Source: Rummeliibacillus pycnus_B
Lineage (GTDB): Bacteria > Bacillota > Bacilli > Bacillales_A > Planococcaceae
Direction of reading: 5' to 3'
DNA: 64,000 nt
NCBI RefSeq assembly: GCF_050459865.1
Contig: NZ_JBCMNM010000039.1
Coordinates: forward strand, 53,402-117,401
Within the stretch, counting starts at the first letter, position 1. Each line of letters opens with the position of its first letter. The notes beneath the pieces are model-generated. The model was given only the letters and a program-made list of their open reading frames with translations, had not been told where the DNA came from and made no database searches. Of the stretch, positions 53,399 to 62,603 are shown piece after piece. The position numbers and the translations under genes are program-made.

Positions 53399-53442
53399 AA
53401 AAAATGAGTCAGACAAAAGAAACTTTTGACCAACTCATTTTT
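53399..53442 (-). terminator. ykwC terminator
   Basis: AAATGAGTCAG.../...CAACTCATTTTT stem with inner AAAAG/CTTTT pairing and U-run on the minus strand. Confidence 0.88.
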
Positions 53443-53454
53443 CCTATCTCATTA

Positions 53455-54327
53455 TTATTTTACATAGTAATCGATTAATGCCTGTGTACCATTGTCATCA
53501 TACCCTTCGGCAGACAATTCATCATACATTTGTTTTGCAAGTACAAGCCCTGGTAATTTTAGCTCCATAAGTTTTGCTTCTTCTAATGCAATTCTTATAT
53601 CCTTGAGAAAGTGTTTAATATAAAATCCAGGTTCCTTATCATCTCTTACCATCCGTGGGGCTAAGTTACTTAGTGACCAAGATCCTGCTGCACCTGTTGA
53701 AATAGACTCTAATACAGTATTAATATCTAATCCTGCTTTTTTACCATAAGCAATAGCTTCACAAACTCCAATCATGTTCGTTGCAATCGCAATTTGGTTA
53801 CACATTTTCGTATGTTGTCCCGCTCCGGCTTCGCCTTGATAAACGATATTCCCACCAAAAACTTCAAACAAAGGCAATACCTTAGCAAATGTAGCTTTGT
53901 CTCCTCCAACCATAATGGAAAGAGTACCATTTTGTGCTCCAATATCTCCTCCAGATACCGGGGCATCTAAGGCTTCCATTTGTACTGATTTAGCATGTTC
54001 TGCAATTTTTTTCGCCAAAGTTGGTTGCGATGTTGTCATATCAACAACGATAGTGCCAACTTTACTATTCTCGAAAATACCATGATCACCAAAATAGACT
54101 TCTTCTACATCTTGTGGATAACCAACCATTGTAAAGACGATATCTGACTCTTGTGCTACTTCACCTGCAGTACCATACCATTTGGCGCCCAATTCGATTA
54201 AATTCTCTGCTTTAGCCTTCGTTCGAGAATAGATATGTACTTCGTGCTCTTCTTTTAATAAATGCTTAACGATACTTGCTCCCATTACGCCTGTACCAAT
54301 AAATCCAATTGACCATTTGTTTGTCAT
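53455..54327 (-). CDS. ykwC: Beta-hydroxyacid dehydrogenase YkwC
   Basis: NAD(P)-dependent enzyme of the 3-hydroxyisobutyrate dehydrogenase family. N-terminal Rossmann fold IGFIGTGVMGASIV (about 6-19), substrate motif DAPVSGGDIGAQNGTL (about 120-135), and the catalytic lysine in GAGQHTKMCNQI (about 172). I start at the ATG at 54327 (290 residues), preceded by AGGAGGTACT. Exact substrate is unknown. B. subtilis has the homologue ykwC in the same region. Confidence 0.9.
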   Translation of the reverse strand: MTNKWSIGFIGTGVMGASIVKHLLKEEHEVHIYSRTKAKAENLIELGAKWYGTAGEVAQESDIVFTMVGYPQDVEEVYFGDHGIFENSKVGTIVVDMTTSQPTLAKKIAEHAKSVQMEALDAPVSGGDIGAQNGTLSIMVGGDKATFAKVLPLFEVFGGNIVYQGEAGAGQHTKMCNQIAIATNMIGVCEAIAYGKKAGLDINTVLESISTGAAGSWSLSNLAPRMVRDDKEPGFYIKHFLKDIRIALEEAKLMELKLPGLVLAKQMYDELSAEGYDDNGTQALIDYYVK

Positions 54328-54440
54328 AGCAGTACCTCCTACAAAATTGTTATCCATATTATACCAGACTTTTTAGAAATTTTTAATTATTTATAATCAA
54401 TCCTATTTTTTTCGAATATGAGCCCGAAAGCTTCATTCAT

Positions 54441-54475
54441 AAAAAAAGAGCAGATACACAAAGTATCTGCTAAAT
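54441..54475 (-). terminator. Terminator of the spo0E-like gene
   Basis: AGCAGATAC/GTATCTGCT stem with seven U residues on the minus strand, about 115 nt beyond the stop. Confidence 0.88.
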
Positions 54476-54590
54476 GAAAGGGGGAAATGAGATTGTTGCT
54501 GTGTTCTTTATTACTATTCCACCCTTTAAAATATTTAAACCTAATTTTCGAAAAAAAATTATTTTTTTCTATAGAATCAGTTAGAACGGT

Positions 54591-54785
54591 TTACTGCTTT
54601 ATTAAATCAATATTTATAGAATACTCATTCATGTCATTTACATTTTGTAATTGATAGGTATTTAATAATTGATCTAACTTTTTACTTAAGCGGATGGTTT
54701 CAACATTTGAAAAACCGTTCTCAATTCCAGAGCGAATCATTTTCTCTCTTGTTTTTTCCAACTTTTTCAAGATCGATTCAGACAT
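54591..54785 (-). CDS. Spo0E-family aspartyl-phosphate phosphatase
   Basis: 64 residues; small helical-hairpin proteins of this family dephosphorylate Spo0A-phosphate and delay sporulation. The family pattern is SKKLDQLLNTYQ (about 37-48), preceded by a charged helix. I use the ATG at 54785 with GGAGGAAGG upstream. Which paralogue (Spo0E, YisI or YnzD type) cannot be decided. Confidence 0.85.
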   Translation of the reverse strand: MSESILKKLEKTREKMIRSGIENGFSNVETIRLSKKLDQLLNTYQLQNVNDMNEYSINIDLIKQ

Positions 54786-54876
54786 ACACCTTCCTCCTTT
54801 CAGCAAAATTCATGTTCATTATTATACTATTATTCCCACATTTTCGGAGATGAAAGTTCCGACATCATTCGACAGT

Positions 54877-55065
54877 TTAACTTCTTGCCTCTTCCAAATA
54901 AATATATACAATATCACCGCCTTGTTGCGCGATCCCTTGAAAATGCTTAAAATCTTCTCTTTCAACCAAAACTTCTCTTAGTGCATAAAATTCATTTTTG
55001 TCGATCTTTATTTCTTTTAATGTTCCATTTTTTAACTCATCTAGTTTATTTTTATAATCATTCAT
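54877..55065 (-). CDS. Small conserved-looking protein, unknown
   Basis: 62 residues from the ATG at 55065 (MNDYKNKLDELKNGTLKEIK). A longer frame to 55143 exists, but its extra part looks non-coding. It is charged with no transmembrane span, and the end IVYIYLEEARS suggests a compact alpha/beta fold. AAGGAAG is upstream. I do not recognise the family. It is divergent from ykvS. Confidence 0.65.
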   Translation of the reverse strand: MNDYKNKLDELKNGTLKEIKIDKNEFYALREVLVEREDFKHFQGIAQQGGDIVYIYLEEARS

Positions 55066-55190
55066 ATTAATAACTTCCTTTTCGTATGTTGTAAAAAAAA
55101 ATAAAAAATAATTCTCTACAGAAATTACTTTACGTATGAACAATTTTAAGGCAAACTGTAAAGTATTAGTAGATGAAGGGGCTGATTTTC

Positions 55191-55382
55191 ATGAAAATAG
55201 CTGAAATTGGAAATATTATCGAGTTTGGTGATGGTCTTCAAGGTATTGTCGAAAAAATAAATGAAAACTCCGTAATCGTTAATCTTACTTACATGGAAAA
55301 CTTCAATCAATTAGATATGGAAGAAAGAACTGTAATAAACCATAAACGCTATAAAATTTTAGCAAATGCTGCTGAAAAATAG
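55191..55382 (+). CDS. ykvS: DUF2187 protein, YkvS-like
   Basis: 63 residues from the ATG at 55191, with AAGGGG upstream. A single small beta-barrel, KOW/SH3-like domain: GNIIEFGDGLQGIVEKI, then VIVNLTYM and a terminal HKRYKIL. This matches B. subtilis YkvS. Function unknown. It is followed by a terminator. Confidence 0.82.
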   Translation: MKIAEIGNIIEFGDGLQGIVEKINENSVIVNLTYMENFNQLDMEERTVINHKRYKILANAAEK

Positions 55383-55467
55383 CGAAGGAAAATTATCTTA
55401 TTTTACATATTATTTTTCTAATTGCTTTCTAATCAGTTACATTTATCAAAGATCATTGAGAATTCAA

Positions 55468-55508
55468 TTGCCATCCTTCAAATATTGTTGGGTGGCATTC
55501 CTTTTTTG
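55468..55508 (+). terminator. ykvS terminator
   Basis: TGCCATCC pairs with GGGTGGCA, followed by TTCCTTTTTT. The gap 55383-55767 otherwise holds AT-rich sequence and a vague, decayed repeat-like patch near 55556-55600. Confidence 0.8.
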
Positions 55509-55728
55509 GGGATTTATTTAACATACTTATGATATTTCATCAGATTCACTACTAGCGAAAGCTTTCCAGCTAGAGTGGTCGCCTTTCGCCAAGTAATATA
55601 TACCACTTATTATTATGATTCTTATAATAATGGTATCACTTATATTCCCATTATTACCACTTTTTCAACTTCTGAAACTATATAGAGTTTCTCTCAAATT
55701 CCAAAAAACAATTTTATAAATTCTTATT

Positions 55729-55769
55729 AAAAAAACGAGCGATGAAACAATCCATCACTCGTTTTTTTT
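55729..55769. terminator. Terminator after the MarR gene
   Basis: AAAAACGAGCGATG/CATCACTCGTTTTT stem with A and T runs on both sides. Confidence 0.92.
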
Positions 55770-56214
55770 AATAAGATAAGTCTTTAATAGAAAGACCTAA
55801 TTTTTTTAGTAATTCTATAGCTTGTTCCTTCTCGTCAGGAGATAAAGCATTAGTTAAGTCATGGAGTTGCTTTTCATGTCTGGGGAAAAGCTCGTCCATA
55901 AACAACTTTCCTTCATCGGTAATTTCTGCATACGTGATTCGGCGATCCGATGGACAAGAAACTCGAGATAAATAACCACGTTTCTCAAGCTTATCAATCA
56001 CATACGTAATGGAGCCACTTGCCAATAAAATTTTGTTACCAATCTTTTGAAGGGGTTGTGGTCCTTTATGATAAAGTAATTCCAATACTGCAAATTCTGT
56101 TGGGTTTAAACCATTTTCTTGGAAGAACTGATTTGTACACTCATTTAGCGCTTTATTTGCTCTCGAAAGTACGATAAACAATTTTAAAGATTGTTTCACT
56201 TCTTCTGATGCCAT
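55768..56214 (-). CDS. mhqR: MarR-family regulator, MhqR-like
   Basis: 148 residues with the winged-helix core GLNPTEFAVLELLYHKGPQP (about 37-56) and SGSITYVIDKLEKRGYL as recognition helix. It strongly recalls B. subtilis MhqR, which represses quinone- and azo-compound detoxification genes. None of its known targets is adjacent here. I use the ATG at 56214, because the upstream in-frame ATG overlaps the GAGG ribosome site. Confidence 0.8.
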   Translation of the reverse strand: MASEEVKQSLKLFIVLSRANKALNECTNQFFQENGLNPTEFAVLELLYHKGPQPLQKIGNKILLASGSITYVIDKLEKRGYLSRVSCPSDRRITYAEITDEGKLFMDELFPRHEKQLHDLTNALSPDEKEQAIELLKKLGLSIKDLSY

Positions 56215-56295
56215 AATATTCATCCTCTATATTGATATCTTGATTTAAAACTATTATAGCGATATGACAGAAGTTTTGTCAAAAAATGCATTAGG

Positions 56296-57771
56296 TTAAA
56301 CAGGATAAATAAAATTACGTTCCATCTGGATATTCGGAATATTAATTGCTTGATCAACTTCTGCGACACGATCAATTTGGCTCTTCATTACTAAAGGAAA
56401 TACAATTTCAAAGGTAGTTCCTTCCCCTTCTTTACTTGTTGCAAATATTTCCCCACCATGTTCTTCAATTGTTTTTATGACGAATGATAGACCTAGGCCA
56501 GTACCCTCAGGCTTTGTTGTATAAAATGGGAGGAAAATATTTTGTAATTGTTGCTCTGACATGCCTGTCCCATCATCTTTTATTGTTAAAGTTACTCGAT
56601 CATAATAATCAACATATTGTTGAATCGTAATATTTCCACCAGTAGGCATAACTTCAATTGCATTTTTAAATAAATTAATAAATACTTGTTTCATCTTATT
56701 TTTATTACCTAAAATAAAATCATCTTGATATATATTCTTTTCATACACAATTTGAATGTTTTGAATTAGCGCTTTAGGTTGCATTAATTCAATGGTTTGT
56801 TCAACAAGTTCTCCAATTGGGAAAACATTCATTTCATATTCTCCTGGTTTTGAAAGACTTAAAAATTCATTGACAATGCTTTCTATTCTCTGAATTTCAC
56901 TGTCTATAACGGATAAATAGCGTTTATTCTCGTCAGTTGCATTCAACTTCATCAAATCTGTAAAACCTTTAAGAGATGTCATTGGGTTCTTAATCTCATG
57001 AGCGATACTTGCTGCCATTTCACCAATCATTTGAAGCGTTTGTTGATGTTCAATTTGTTTAATTAACATAATTTTTTCTGTTTCATCGCTTATAGCAGTT
57101 AAATGAATATCTGCGAATCGATCGTAATTGCTCTTTAATTGAACATAACGAATCCCATCTATAGTGGGAACTTGTATCGTTACTTCTCCACTACCGATTT
57201 CGATTAGTCTTTTATAAAATCTTTGAATTTTAGATCTATCTTTTGGGAATAGTGTCAATAATATTGTTGAATATTGTCCAATTAAGCCTTTACTAGAAAT
57301 ATTAAGTAACTTTTCTGCCATTTCGTTAATTTCAAGAATCTTACCTTCCGCATCGGTTAATAAAAGACCATTTCCAGATTGATCGAATACACGTTGATAT
57401 TTTGCTTCAATATCATAGTGTTTTTCAATTTTAGAAGGTGCTTCGGAATAATGAAAACATAGTAAAATCCAATCGTATACATCTGAATAATAGCTGCTAA
57501 CTTTCATATCCTCAATCTTGTAATATAATGTATCAATCGTCATTTTTTCAGCTATATACGAGTGACTTTTAGTATTTTCTACCATTCTGTTCCAAGTTTT
57601 TAAGGATTCTTTGTTAAACCAACTACAAATATTAACATCTTCTTCAATTTGTAATAGATTTTGAGCTAATTCATTTGCATACAAAATATGGTATCTATGA
57701 TCCACTATTACTATTGGTTCTTCACATTCTTGAAACGAAAAATCAAAAGCTTGAAAAATTTCCTTAGCCAT
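56296..57771 (-). CDS. PAS histidine kinase, sporulation-kinase type
   Basis: 491 residues from the ATG at 57771 (a TTG 17 codons upstream is possible). Two PAS domains (about 8-110 and 125-240), HisKA with the phospho-acceptor in SIAHEIKNPMTSLKGF (about 262), and an ATPase domain with an N-box near 370, DDGTGMSE, and GTGLGLSFV. No transmembrane helix is seen, so it is cytosolic like KinA/KinE. No response regulator lies next to it, which fits orphan kinases feeding Spo0F; the target is inferred. Confidence 0.88.
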   Translation of the reverse strand: MAKEIFQAFDFSFQECEEPIVIVDHRYHILYANELAQNLLQIEEDVNICSWFNKESLKTWNRMVENTKSHSYIAEKMTIDTLYYKIEDMKVSSYYSDVYDWILLCFHYSEAPSKIEKHYDIEAKYQRVFDQSGNGLLLTDAEGKILEINEMAEKLLNISSKGLIGQYSTILLTLFPKDRSKIQRFYKRLIEIGSGEVTIQVPTIDGIRYVQLKSNYDRFADIHLTAISDETEKIMLIKQIEHQQTLQMIGEMAASIAHEIKNPMTSLKGFTDLMKLNATDENKRYLSVIDSEIQRIESIVNEFLSLSKPGEYEMNVFPIGELVEQTIELMQPKALIQNIQIVYEKNIYQDDFILGNKNKMKQVFINLFKNAIEVMPTGGNITIQQYVDYYDRVTLTIKDDGTGMSEQQLQNIFLPFYTTKPEGTGLGLSFVIKTIEEHGGEIFATSKEGEGTTFEIVFPLVMKSQIDRVAEVDQAINIPNIQMERNFIYPV

Positions 57772-58025
57772 TAGATACTCACCAAGCCCTTCTTTTTTTA
57801 TACTTATATGAATCTTGTCCAAAAACTATGACAATGCTCTTATATTCTAAAAACAATTATACAAATGCTAATATTCAGATTATTCCATAAATTCTAATCG
57901 TTTGAAATAGGTACTATTACTTATATTATTTTCGCTATAATTAACTTGTTACATTTATTTTAATAGGTCAATGTAAAATATTCAATAAATTTCCACAATA
58001 ACTTTTTAACTAGAGGAGTCTTTAC

Positions 58026-59774
58026 ATGAATATAGTTCTTACTACATTAAACGCTAAGTATATCCATACTAATCTTGCTATTCGAAATTTGAAATCCTAT
58101 GCAAAACCTGAATTTGAACCTATCCTAGCTGAATACACTATAAAAGATCCTTCCTTTAATATTGTGTCAGATCTTTATCAAAAAAAACCAGATATTATCG
58201 GTTTCAGTTGTTATATATGGAATATTGAAGAAACTATTCGCGTTATTCGTATGCTAAAAAAAATAAGTCCAAATACGACAATTATTTTAGGCGGTCCAGA
58301 GGTTTCTTATGATGTTCATGATTGGTTACATCGTATTGAAGAAGTTGATTATATTATTATGGGAGAGGGCGAATTATCATTCAAACAATTGCTCCATTAT
58401 TTAAATGGTCAAATTCCTATAGATGATGTACCTGGAATTGGTTATTTAAAAGAAGGTAAGGTCGTCATTCATCCTGCTGCACAAAAAATTGATTTACGTG
58501 AAGTACCTAGTCCATTCCGTTTCGAAGAGGATATTCCTCATATTCCAAAACGGATTGCTTATATCGAAACAAGTCGCGGCTGTCCGTTTAATTGCCAGTT
58601 TTGTCTTTCTTCTATTGAAGTTGGTGTCCGTTACTTTAATCGAGAGAATATCAAAAACGATATTCGCTATTTAATGGATCATGGTGTTCGTACAGTCAAA
58701 TTTGTCGATCGAACATTTAATATTAGCAGAAGTTATGCAATGGAAATGTTTCAATTTCTTATAGACGAGCATAAACCTGGTGTCGTGTTCCAATTTGAAA
58801 TCACTGCAGATATTATGAGACCTGAAGTTATTCAATTTTTAAATGACAACGCACCTAAAGGATTATTCCGTTTTGAAATAGGCGTACAATCTACAAATGA
58901 TTTAACAAATGATTTAGTTAAACGACGTCAAAACTTTACCAAACTTTCTCGAACTGTGAACATGGTAAAAGAAGGAGGTAAAATTGATCAACATTTAGAT
59001 TTAATAGCAGGATTACCTGAAGAAGATTATATGAGCTTCAGCAAAACCTTTAACGATGTATTTGCGATGCGACCTGAAGAATTACAATTAGGATTTTTAA
59101 AATTATTACGTGGTACTGGTCTTCGTTTACAGGCAAAACAATTTGGTTATCAATATATCGATATGGCTCCTTATGAAATTTTCTCTAATAATGTATTATC
59201 ATTTGATGATATTCTTCATATAAAGCAGACTGAAGATATTTTAGAGAAATATTGGAATGATCATCGAATGAATAGTACAATTGAATATTTAGTAACAGAA
59301 GTATTTGACTCTGCTTTCGACTTTTTCCAAGAGTTCGGAACTTATTGGGATGAACAAGGATGGTCTCGTATTGGGCATCAGTTAGAGGATCTATTTACTC
59401 GCTTATTAGCTTTCTTAGAGCAACGTGGGAGTGTACCATTAGATGTTGTAACTAATTTAATGCAGCTTGACTATTTAAAAACTCAGCAATTTCAACCTCG
59501 TAAACTTTGGTGGCAAATTCGGACAAAAGAAGAAGTTTCGAAGCTTATTTTCAAAGCATTACGCGAAAATCCTGGCATTGCTGGTTTAGAATTTGCCAAT
59601 ATGAATGTTTCAGAAAAGGATTTATATAAGCATACATTGTTAACACCATTTAACATTGACTATGATGCCTATACTAATGGTGAAATTAAAAAACAAAGAG
59701 GCTATTTATTCACATTCTTCCGCAAAGATGGATCACCTTATTTTACAACGATTGATGAAACAACCTTTGCCTAA
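58026..59774 (+). CDS. B12-binding-domain radical SAM protein (DUF4080)
   Basis: 582 residues. An N-terminal cobalamin-binding-like Rossmann domain (about 1-150; LGGPEVSYD near 94). A radical SAM core follows with the cluster motif RGCPFNCQFC (about 187-196). A C-terminal DUF4080 domain begins at about 400. GAGGAG precedes the ATG. The reaction is unknown; relatives methylate or rearrange unactivated carbons. A terminator follows; it is monocistronic. Confidence 0.88.
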   Translation: MNIVLTTLNAKYIHTNLAIRNLKSYAKPEFEPILAEYTIKDPSFNIVSDLYQKKPDIIGFSCYIWNIEETIRVIRMLKKISPNTTIILGGPEVSYDVHDWLHRIEEVDYIIMGEGELSFKQLLHYLNGQIPIDDVPGIGYLKEGKVVIHPAAQKIDLREVPSPFRFEEDIPHIPKRIAYIETSRGCPFNCQFCLSSIEVGVRYFNRENIKNDIRYLMDHGVRTVKFVDRTFNISRSYAMEMFQFLIDEHKPGVVFQFEITADIMRPEVIQFLNDNAPKGLFRFEIGVQSTNDLTNDLVKRRQNFTKLSRTVNMVKEGGKIDQHLDLIAGLPEEDYMSFSKTFNDVFAMRPEELQLGFLKLLRGTGLRLQAKQFGYQYIDMAPYEIFSNNVLSFDDILHIKQTEDILEKYWNDHRMNSTIEYLVTEVFDSAFDFFQEFGTYWDEQGWSRIGHQLEDLFTRLLAFLEQRGSVPLDVVTNLMQLDYLKTQQFQPRKLWWQIRTKEEVSKLIFKALRENPGIAGLEFANMNVSEKDLYKHTLLTPFNIDYDAYTNGEIKKQRGYLFTFFRKDGSPYFTTIDETTFA

Positions 59775-59839
59775 ATTAGAACTCTATTTTGTGAAATTTC
59801 ACTTTCTGTAAAACAGAAAGGAATTTCGCAATTAAGTAA

Positions 59840-59892
59840 GAAGGCTGTCTCAAAGTGTGTTATTCTACCACTTTTGAAACAGCCTTTTTTAT
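59840..59892 (+). terminator. Terminator of the radical SAM gene
   Basis: AAGGCTGT.../...ACAGCCTT stem with inner AGTG/CACT pairing and a T-run. A smaller hairpin CTTTCTGTAAAACAGAAAG lies at 59801. Confidence 0.9.
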
Positions 59893-59946
59893 TTATTCTT
59901 AAATTACTTATATTCCACTTAAACAATCTCTTGACTCTTGAAATCT

Positions 59947-61296
59947 TTATCCAATAATAACGCGCTCTTTTGGATAATGATAATTCGTCTTTTTCGATTT
60001 TCCGCCAATCGAATATAGGAACGAAATGATTCCAACACGTCCTATGAACATTAGAACCATCATAACAACTTTACCAAATGATGATAGATGTTCCGTTAAG
60101 CCTAGCGACATTCCAACTGTACCGAAAGCTGATGTAATTTCAAAAAGAATTTGCATTAGTGTCGCATTCGATTCTGATAATGTTAAAATCATGGTTGCTA
60201 CAACTACTATGAAAATCGATACAATAATGACTACGTAAGAACGGTATACATCAATCATATGAATTTCACGATTGAAGATTTGAATTTCTGTTTTATTCCT
60301 TGCAAAATTGATCAAGAAAAGAATGGCAACCGCAAAAGTTGTAGTTCGAATACCTCCTCCAACAGAATTTGGAGAAGCCCCAATAAACATTAGCGCACTT
60401 AAAAAGATATCTGTCGCTTCATTGAAATCCGTTATATCAACTGTTACGAATCCTGAAGATCTTGCAGATAAAGAATGGAACATCGCTGTAAACAATGCTT
60501 CATGCCAGCTCATTCCTTTAAACGAATGGAAAGATTCTAATATTAAGATCCCTAATGAACCAACAACAAATAGAATAGCGTAAGTTGTAGTTGTAATTTT
60601 CGTAAAAAGAGAAAATTTAAAATGACTGTCCCTATTTGAAAGGAATCTTTTCACTTCAATTAATACAGGAAATCCAATAGTCCCCAATACCATCATAATC
60701 ATATTAATCAATTGTACGAAATAATCATGATGAAAAGGTACCAACGAACTTCCTGTAATATCAAAACCTGAATTGGTTGTGGCTGAGATTGCAGCAAATA
60801 ATCCATTATAGAGGGCTTCTTTAAATGTATCAAAATACTGTGTAAAATAAAGAGTTAAAATGGTTGCTCCAATCAACTCAATTCCCAATAATATTTTTAG
60901 TATCTCTTTAATCAAATGTACGACACCAGAAAGATTATATTGATTATGATCTACCATAATTAATTGTCTTTCACGTAAACCAATTTTTTTCCCGAACAAA
61001 AGCCATGTAAAGGTACCTAATGACATAATACCAATTGCACCAAGCTGCATTATTAAACATAACATCACAATTCCAAAGGTAGTATACGTCTCTGGAATAT
61101 TGAAAACTGATAATCCCGTAACACTTACTGCACTTACAGCTGTAAACAAACTATCTAATAAGGATACCTGTACACCATCTCGATGGACACCTGGTAATCT
61201 TAATAGAATAAATGAAATAGCTATAGCGACAAAGTAATATAAAACGATCGCTTGGAATGGTGTTGAACGCTTATTGAAATCTTTAGCTGTTTCCAT
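59947..61296 (-). CDS. ktrD: Potassium transporter membrane subunit KtrD
   Basis: 449 residues from the ATG at 61296 (AAAGGATC upstream), the same length as B. subtilis KtrD. TrkH/KtrB family with four pore repeats. Selectivity loops are seen at SVTGLSVF (about 57), TNSGFDITG (about 177), ARSSGFVTVD (about 281) and TVGMSLGL (about 400). It imports K+ with Na+ together with KtrC, encoded 45 kb away (14433-15092). No ydaO-type riboswitch is visible upstream. Confidence 0.92.
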   Translation of the reverse strand: METAKDFNKRSTPFQAIVLYYFVAIAISFILLRLPGVHRDGVQVSLLDSLFTAVSAVSVTGLSVFNIPETYTTFGIVMLCLIMQLGAIGIMSLGTFTWLLFGKKIGLRERQLIMVDHNQYNLSGVVHLIKEILKILLGIELIGATILTLYFTQYFDTFKEALYNGLFAAISATTNSGFDITGSSLVPFHHDYFVQLINMIMMVLGTIGFPVLIEVKRFLSNRDSHFKFSLFTKITTTTYAILFVVGSLGILILESFHSFKGMSWHEALFTAMFHSLSARSSGFVTVDITDFNEATDIFLSALMFIGASPNSVGGGIRTTTFAVAILFLINFARNKTEIQIFNREIHMIDVYRSYVVIIVSIFIVVVATMILTLSESNATLMQILFEITSAFGTVGMSLGLTEHLSSFGKVVMMVLMFIGRVGIISFLYSIGGKSKKTNYHYPKERVIIG

Positions 61297-61483
61297 AATA
61301 TCGATCCTTTCACTCTTGAAACCAACATACAATCAATTGTATGAAAAATTAGGCAAAAAAGAAAGAGCCTTATCATATTAGCCATATTCATCCTTTAAAT
61401 TTCGCTACTTATACTTCTCCTTATTACAGCAAAAAATCCGATTTAAATAAAAGTTGAAACGACTTATTCAGACTCTAAAACCG

Positions 61484-61532
61484 TAAAAACCCCTCAGTGG
61501 AAAGTGTTATTTCACTTTTTGACTGCGGGGAT
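61484..61532 (-). terminator. terC-family gene terminator
   Basis: CCCCGCAGT.../...ACTGAGGGG stem with inner AAAGTG/CACTTT pairing and U residues on the minus strand. Confidence 0.88.
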
Positions 61533-61585
61533 AATTAGAAGTAGATAACCTAAATGTAGATTATTTATTCTTCGATTTCTTTAAT

Positions 61586-62359
61586 TTATTTAGCTTCATT
61601 CACTTCTACTTTTTTCTTATTCCGTACACCTGTGAGATATCCTCCAAGTGCTATTAATAAAAGTACACTCCAGAATATACTATTCCATAATGTAGAATGT
61701 GGGAAATGTTCGTCTAACACCCCAACTTTCGGATGAGCTAATGTCATCACAGTTAGTTTTACACCAACCCATCCAACGATTAAGAATGCAGCTGTTTCAA
61801 GGGATGGGTATTTTTGTAATATGCGCACAAACCATTGCGCTGCAAATCGCATAATGATTAAACCGATAATACCACCTAAGAACATCACTGCAAATTGGCC
61901 ACCATTAATACCACCGATATGGAAGCTACCCACTTCTGGTAAAGTTACAGCAAGTGCAACTGCTGCTAACATTGAATCAATGGCAAAAGCTAAATCGGCC
62001 AATTCAACTTTTACAACTGTAGCCCAAAATCCAGATGCTTTTTTCTCTTTCTGTTGCTCTTCCCCACCGTTTTTATGTTTTCGCATATCATAAATATGTT
62101 TAATACAGATAAATAGAAGATAAGCAGCGCCAATTGCCTGTACCCACCACCAGTTAACTAAAAATGTGATTAAAAACAGTGCTGCAAAACGTAATACAAA
62201 CGCACCTATTAATCCATAGAATAATGCTTTTTTCTGTTCAACTCGTGGTAAGTGTTTTACCATAACTGCCATAACCACAGCGTTATCAGCTGCTAATAAT
62301 CCTTCCAAAACAACGAGCACTAACAGCACCCATCCATATTCCAAAATAACAGTTTCCAT
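61586..62359 (-). CDS. ykoY: TerC-family metal exporter (YkoY-like)
   Basis: 257 residues, seven to nine helices. The TerC acidic motif LEGLLAADNAVVM (about 17-29) and a second one in ELADLAFAIDSMLAA (about 122) are family hallmarks. Members under the Mn2+ riboswitch (B. subtilis YkoY/MeeY) supply Mn2+ to exported enzymes. I start at the ATG at 62359, with AGGAGG upstream; the longer frame runs into riboswitch RNA. Expression is likely turned on by Mn2+. Confidence 0.92.
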   Translation of the reverse strand: METVILEYGWVLLVLVVLEGLLAADNAVVMAVMVKHLPRVEQKKALFYGLIGAFVLRFAALFLITFLVNWWWVQAIGAAYLLFICIKHIYDMRKHKNGGEEQQKEKKASGFWATVVKVELADLAFAIDSMLAAVALAVTLPEVGSFHIGGINGGQFAVMFLGGIIGLIIMRFAAQWFVRILQKYPSLETAAFLIVGWVGVKLTVMTLAHPKVGVLDEHFPHSTLWNSIFWSVLLLIALGGYLTGVRNKKKVEVNEAK

Positions 62360-62379
62360 CCAATTTCCTCCTTTTTTAC

Positions 62380-62418
62380 AAAAAATAAAAGACCTCTGCC
62401 TATAAAAGGCAAAGGTCT
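62380..62418 (-). terminator. Riboswitch-controlled terminator of ykoY
   Basis: AGACCTTTGCC pairs with GGCAGAGGTCT on the minus strand, followed by UUUUAUUUUUU. Its 5' arm (CCTTTG) is the same segment that closes the aptamer's P1 stem, so aptamer and terminator exclude one another. Confidence 0.9.
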
Positions 62419-62522
62419 CGCTTAGCAATTTTTAAAAAGTTAATTTGCTCTCATACCCGATGGACATTTAAGCCATGTAATGACGAATATGAGTTAGGTT
62501 TCCCTATAGCTACTCCCCTTTG
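62410..62522 (-). promoter_or_regulatory. yybP-ykoY manganese riboswitch aptamer
   Basis: Minus-strand leader RNA of the terC-family gene. The 5' conserved box AAAGGGGAGTAGC followed by GGGAAACC (62497-62521), the 3' conserved CATCGGGTATGAGAGC (62447-62462), and the closing stem CAAAGG/CCTTTG match the yybP-ykoY class. The order aptamer, terminator, terC is the classical arrangement. Confidence 0.92.
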
Positions 62523-62561
62523 ACAATAATGTCAAAAGTTATTTAGTTTTTGTATAAGCTT

Positions 62562-62590
62562 AGTATATTAAATAATGATCTAAAAGTAAA
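62562..62590 (-). promoter_or_regulatory. Likely sigma-A promoter of the riboswitch-ykoY transcript
   Basis: TTTACT and TATACT on the minus strand with exactly 17 nt between them, about 40 nt before the aptamer. Confidence 0.7.
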
Positions 62591-62603
62591 CAAAGTAATT
62601 TAA

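Noticed and set aside
54487..54660. Plus-strand frame starting at the ATG after AAGGGGG, antisense to the spo0E-like gene
   Set aside because: The ribosome site is too close to the ATG, the composition is hydrophobic/random, and it overlaps a convincing gene on the other strand.
55545..55610. Patch resembling the GC-rich repeats (GCGAAAGCTTTCC, GTCGCCTTTCGCC)
   Set aside because: Similarity is too short and imperfect to call a copy; at most a remnant.
61297..61585. Possible ydaO c-di-AMP riboswitch upstream of ktrD
   Set aside because: No conserved ydaO boxes are visible; only AT-rich sequence and the terminator of the neighbouring gene region.
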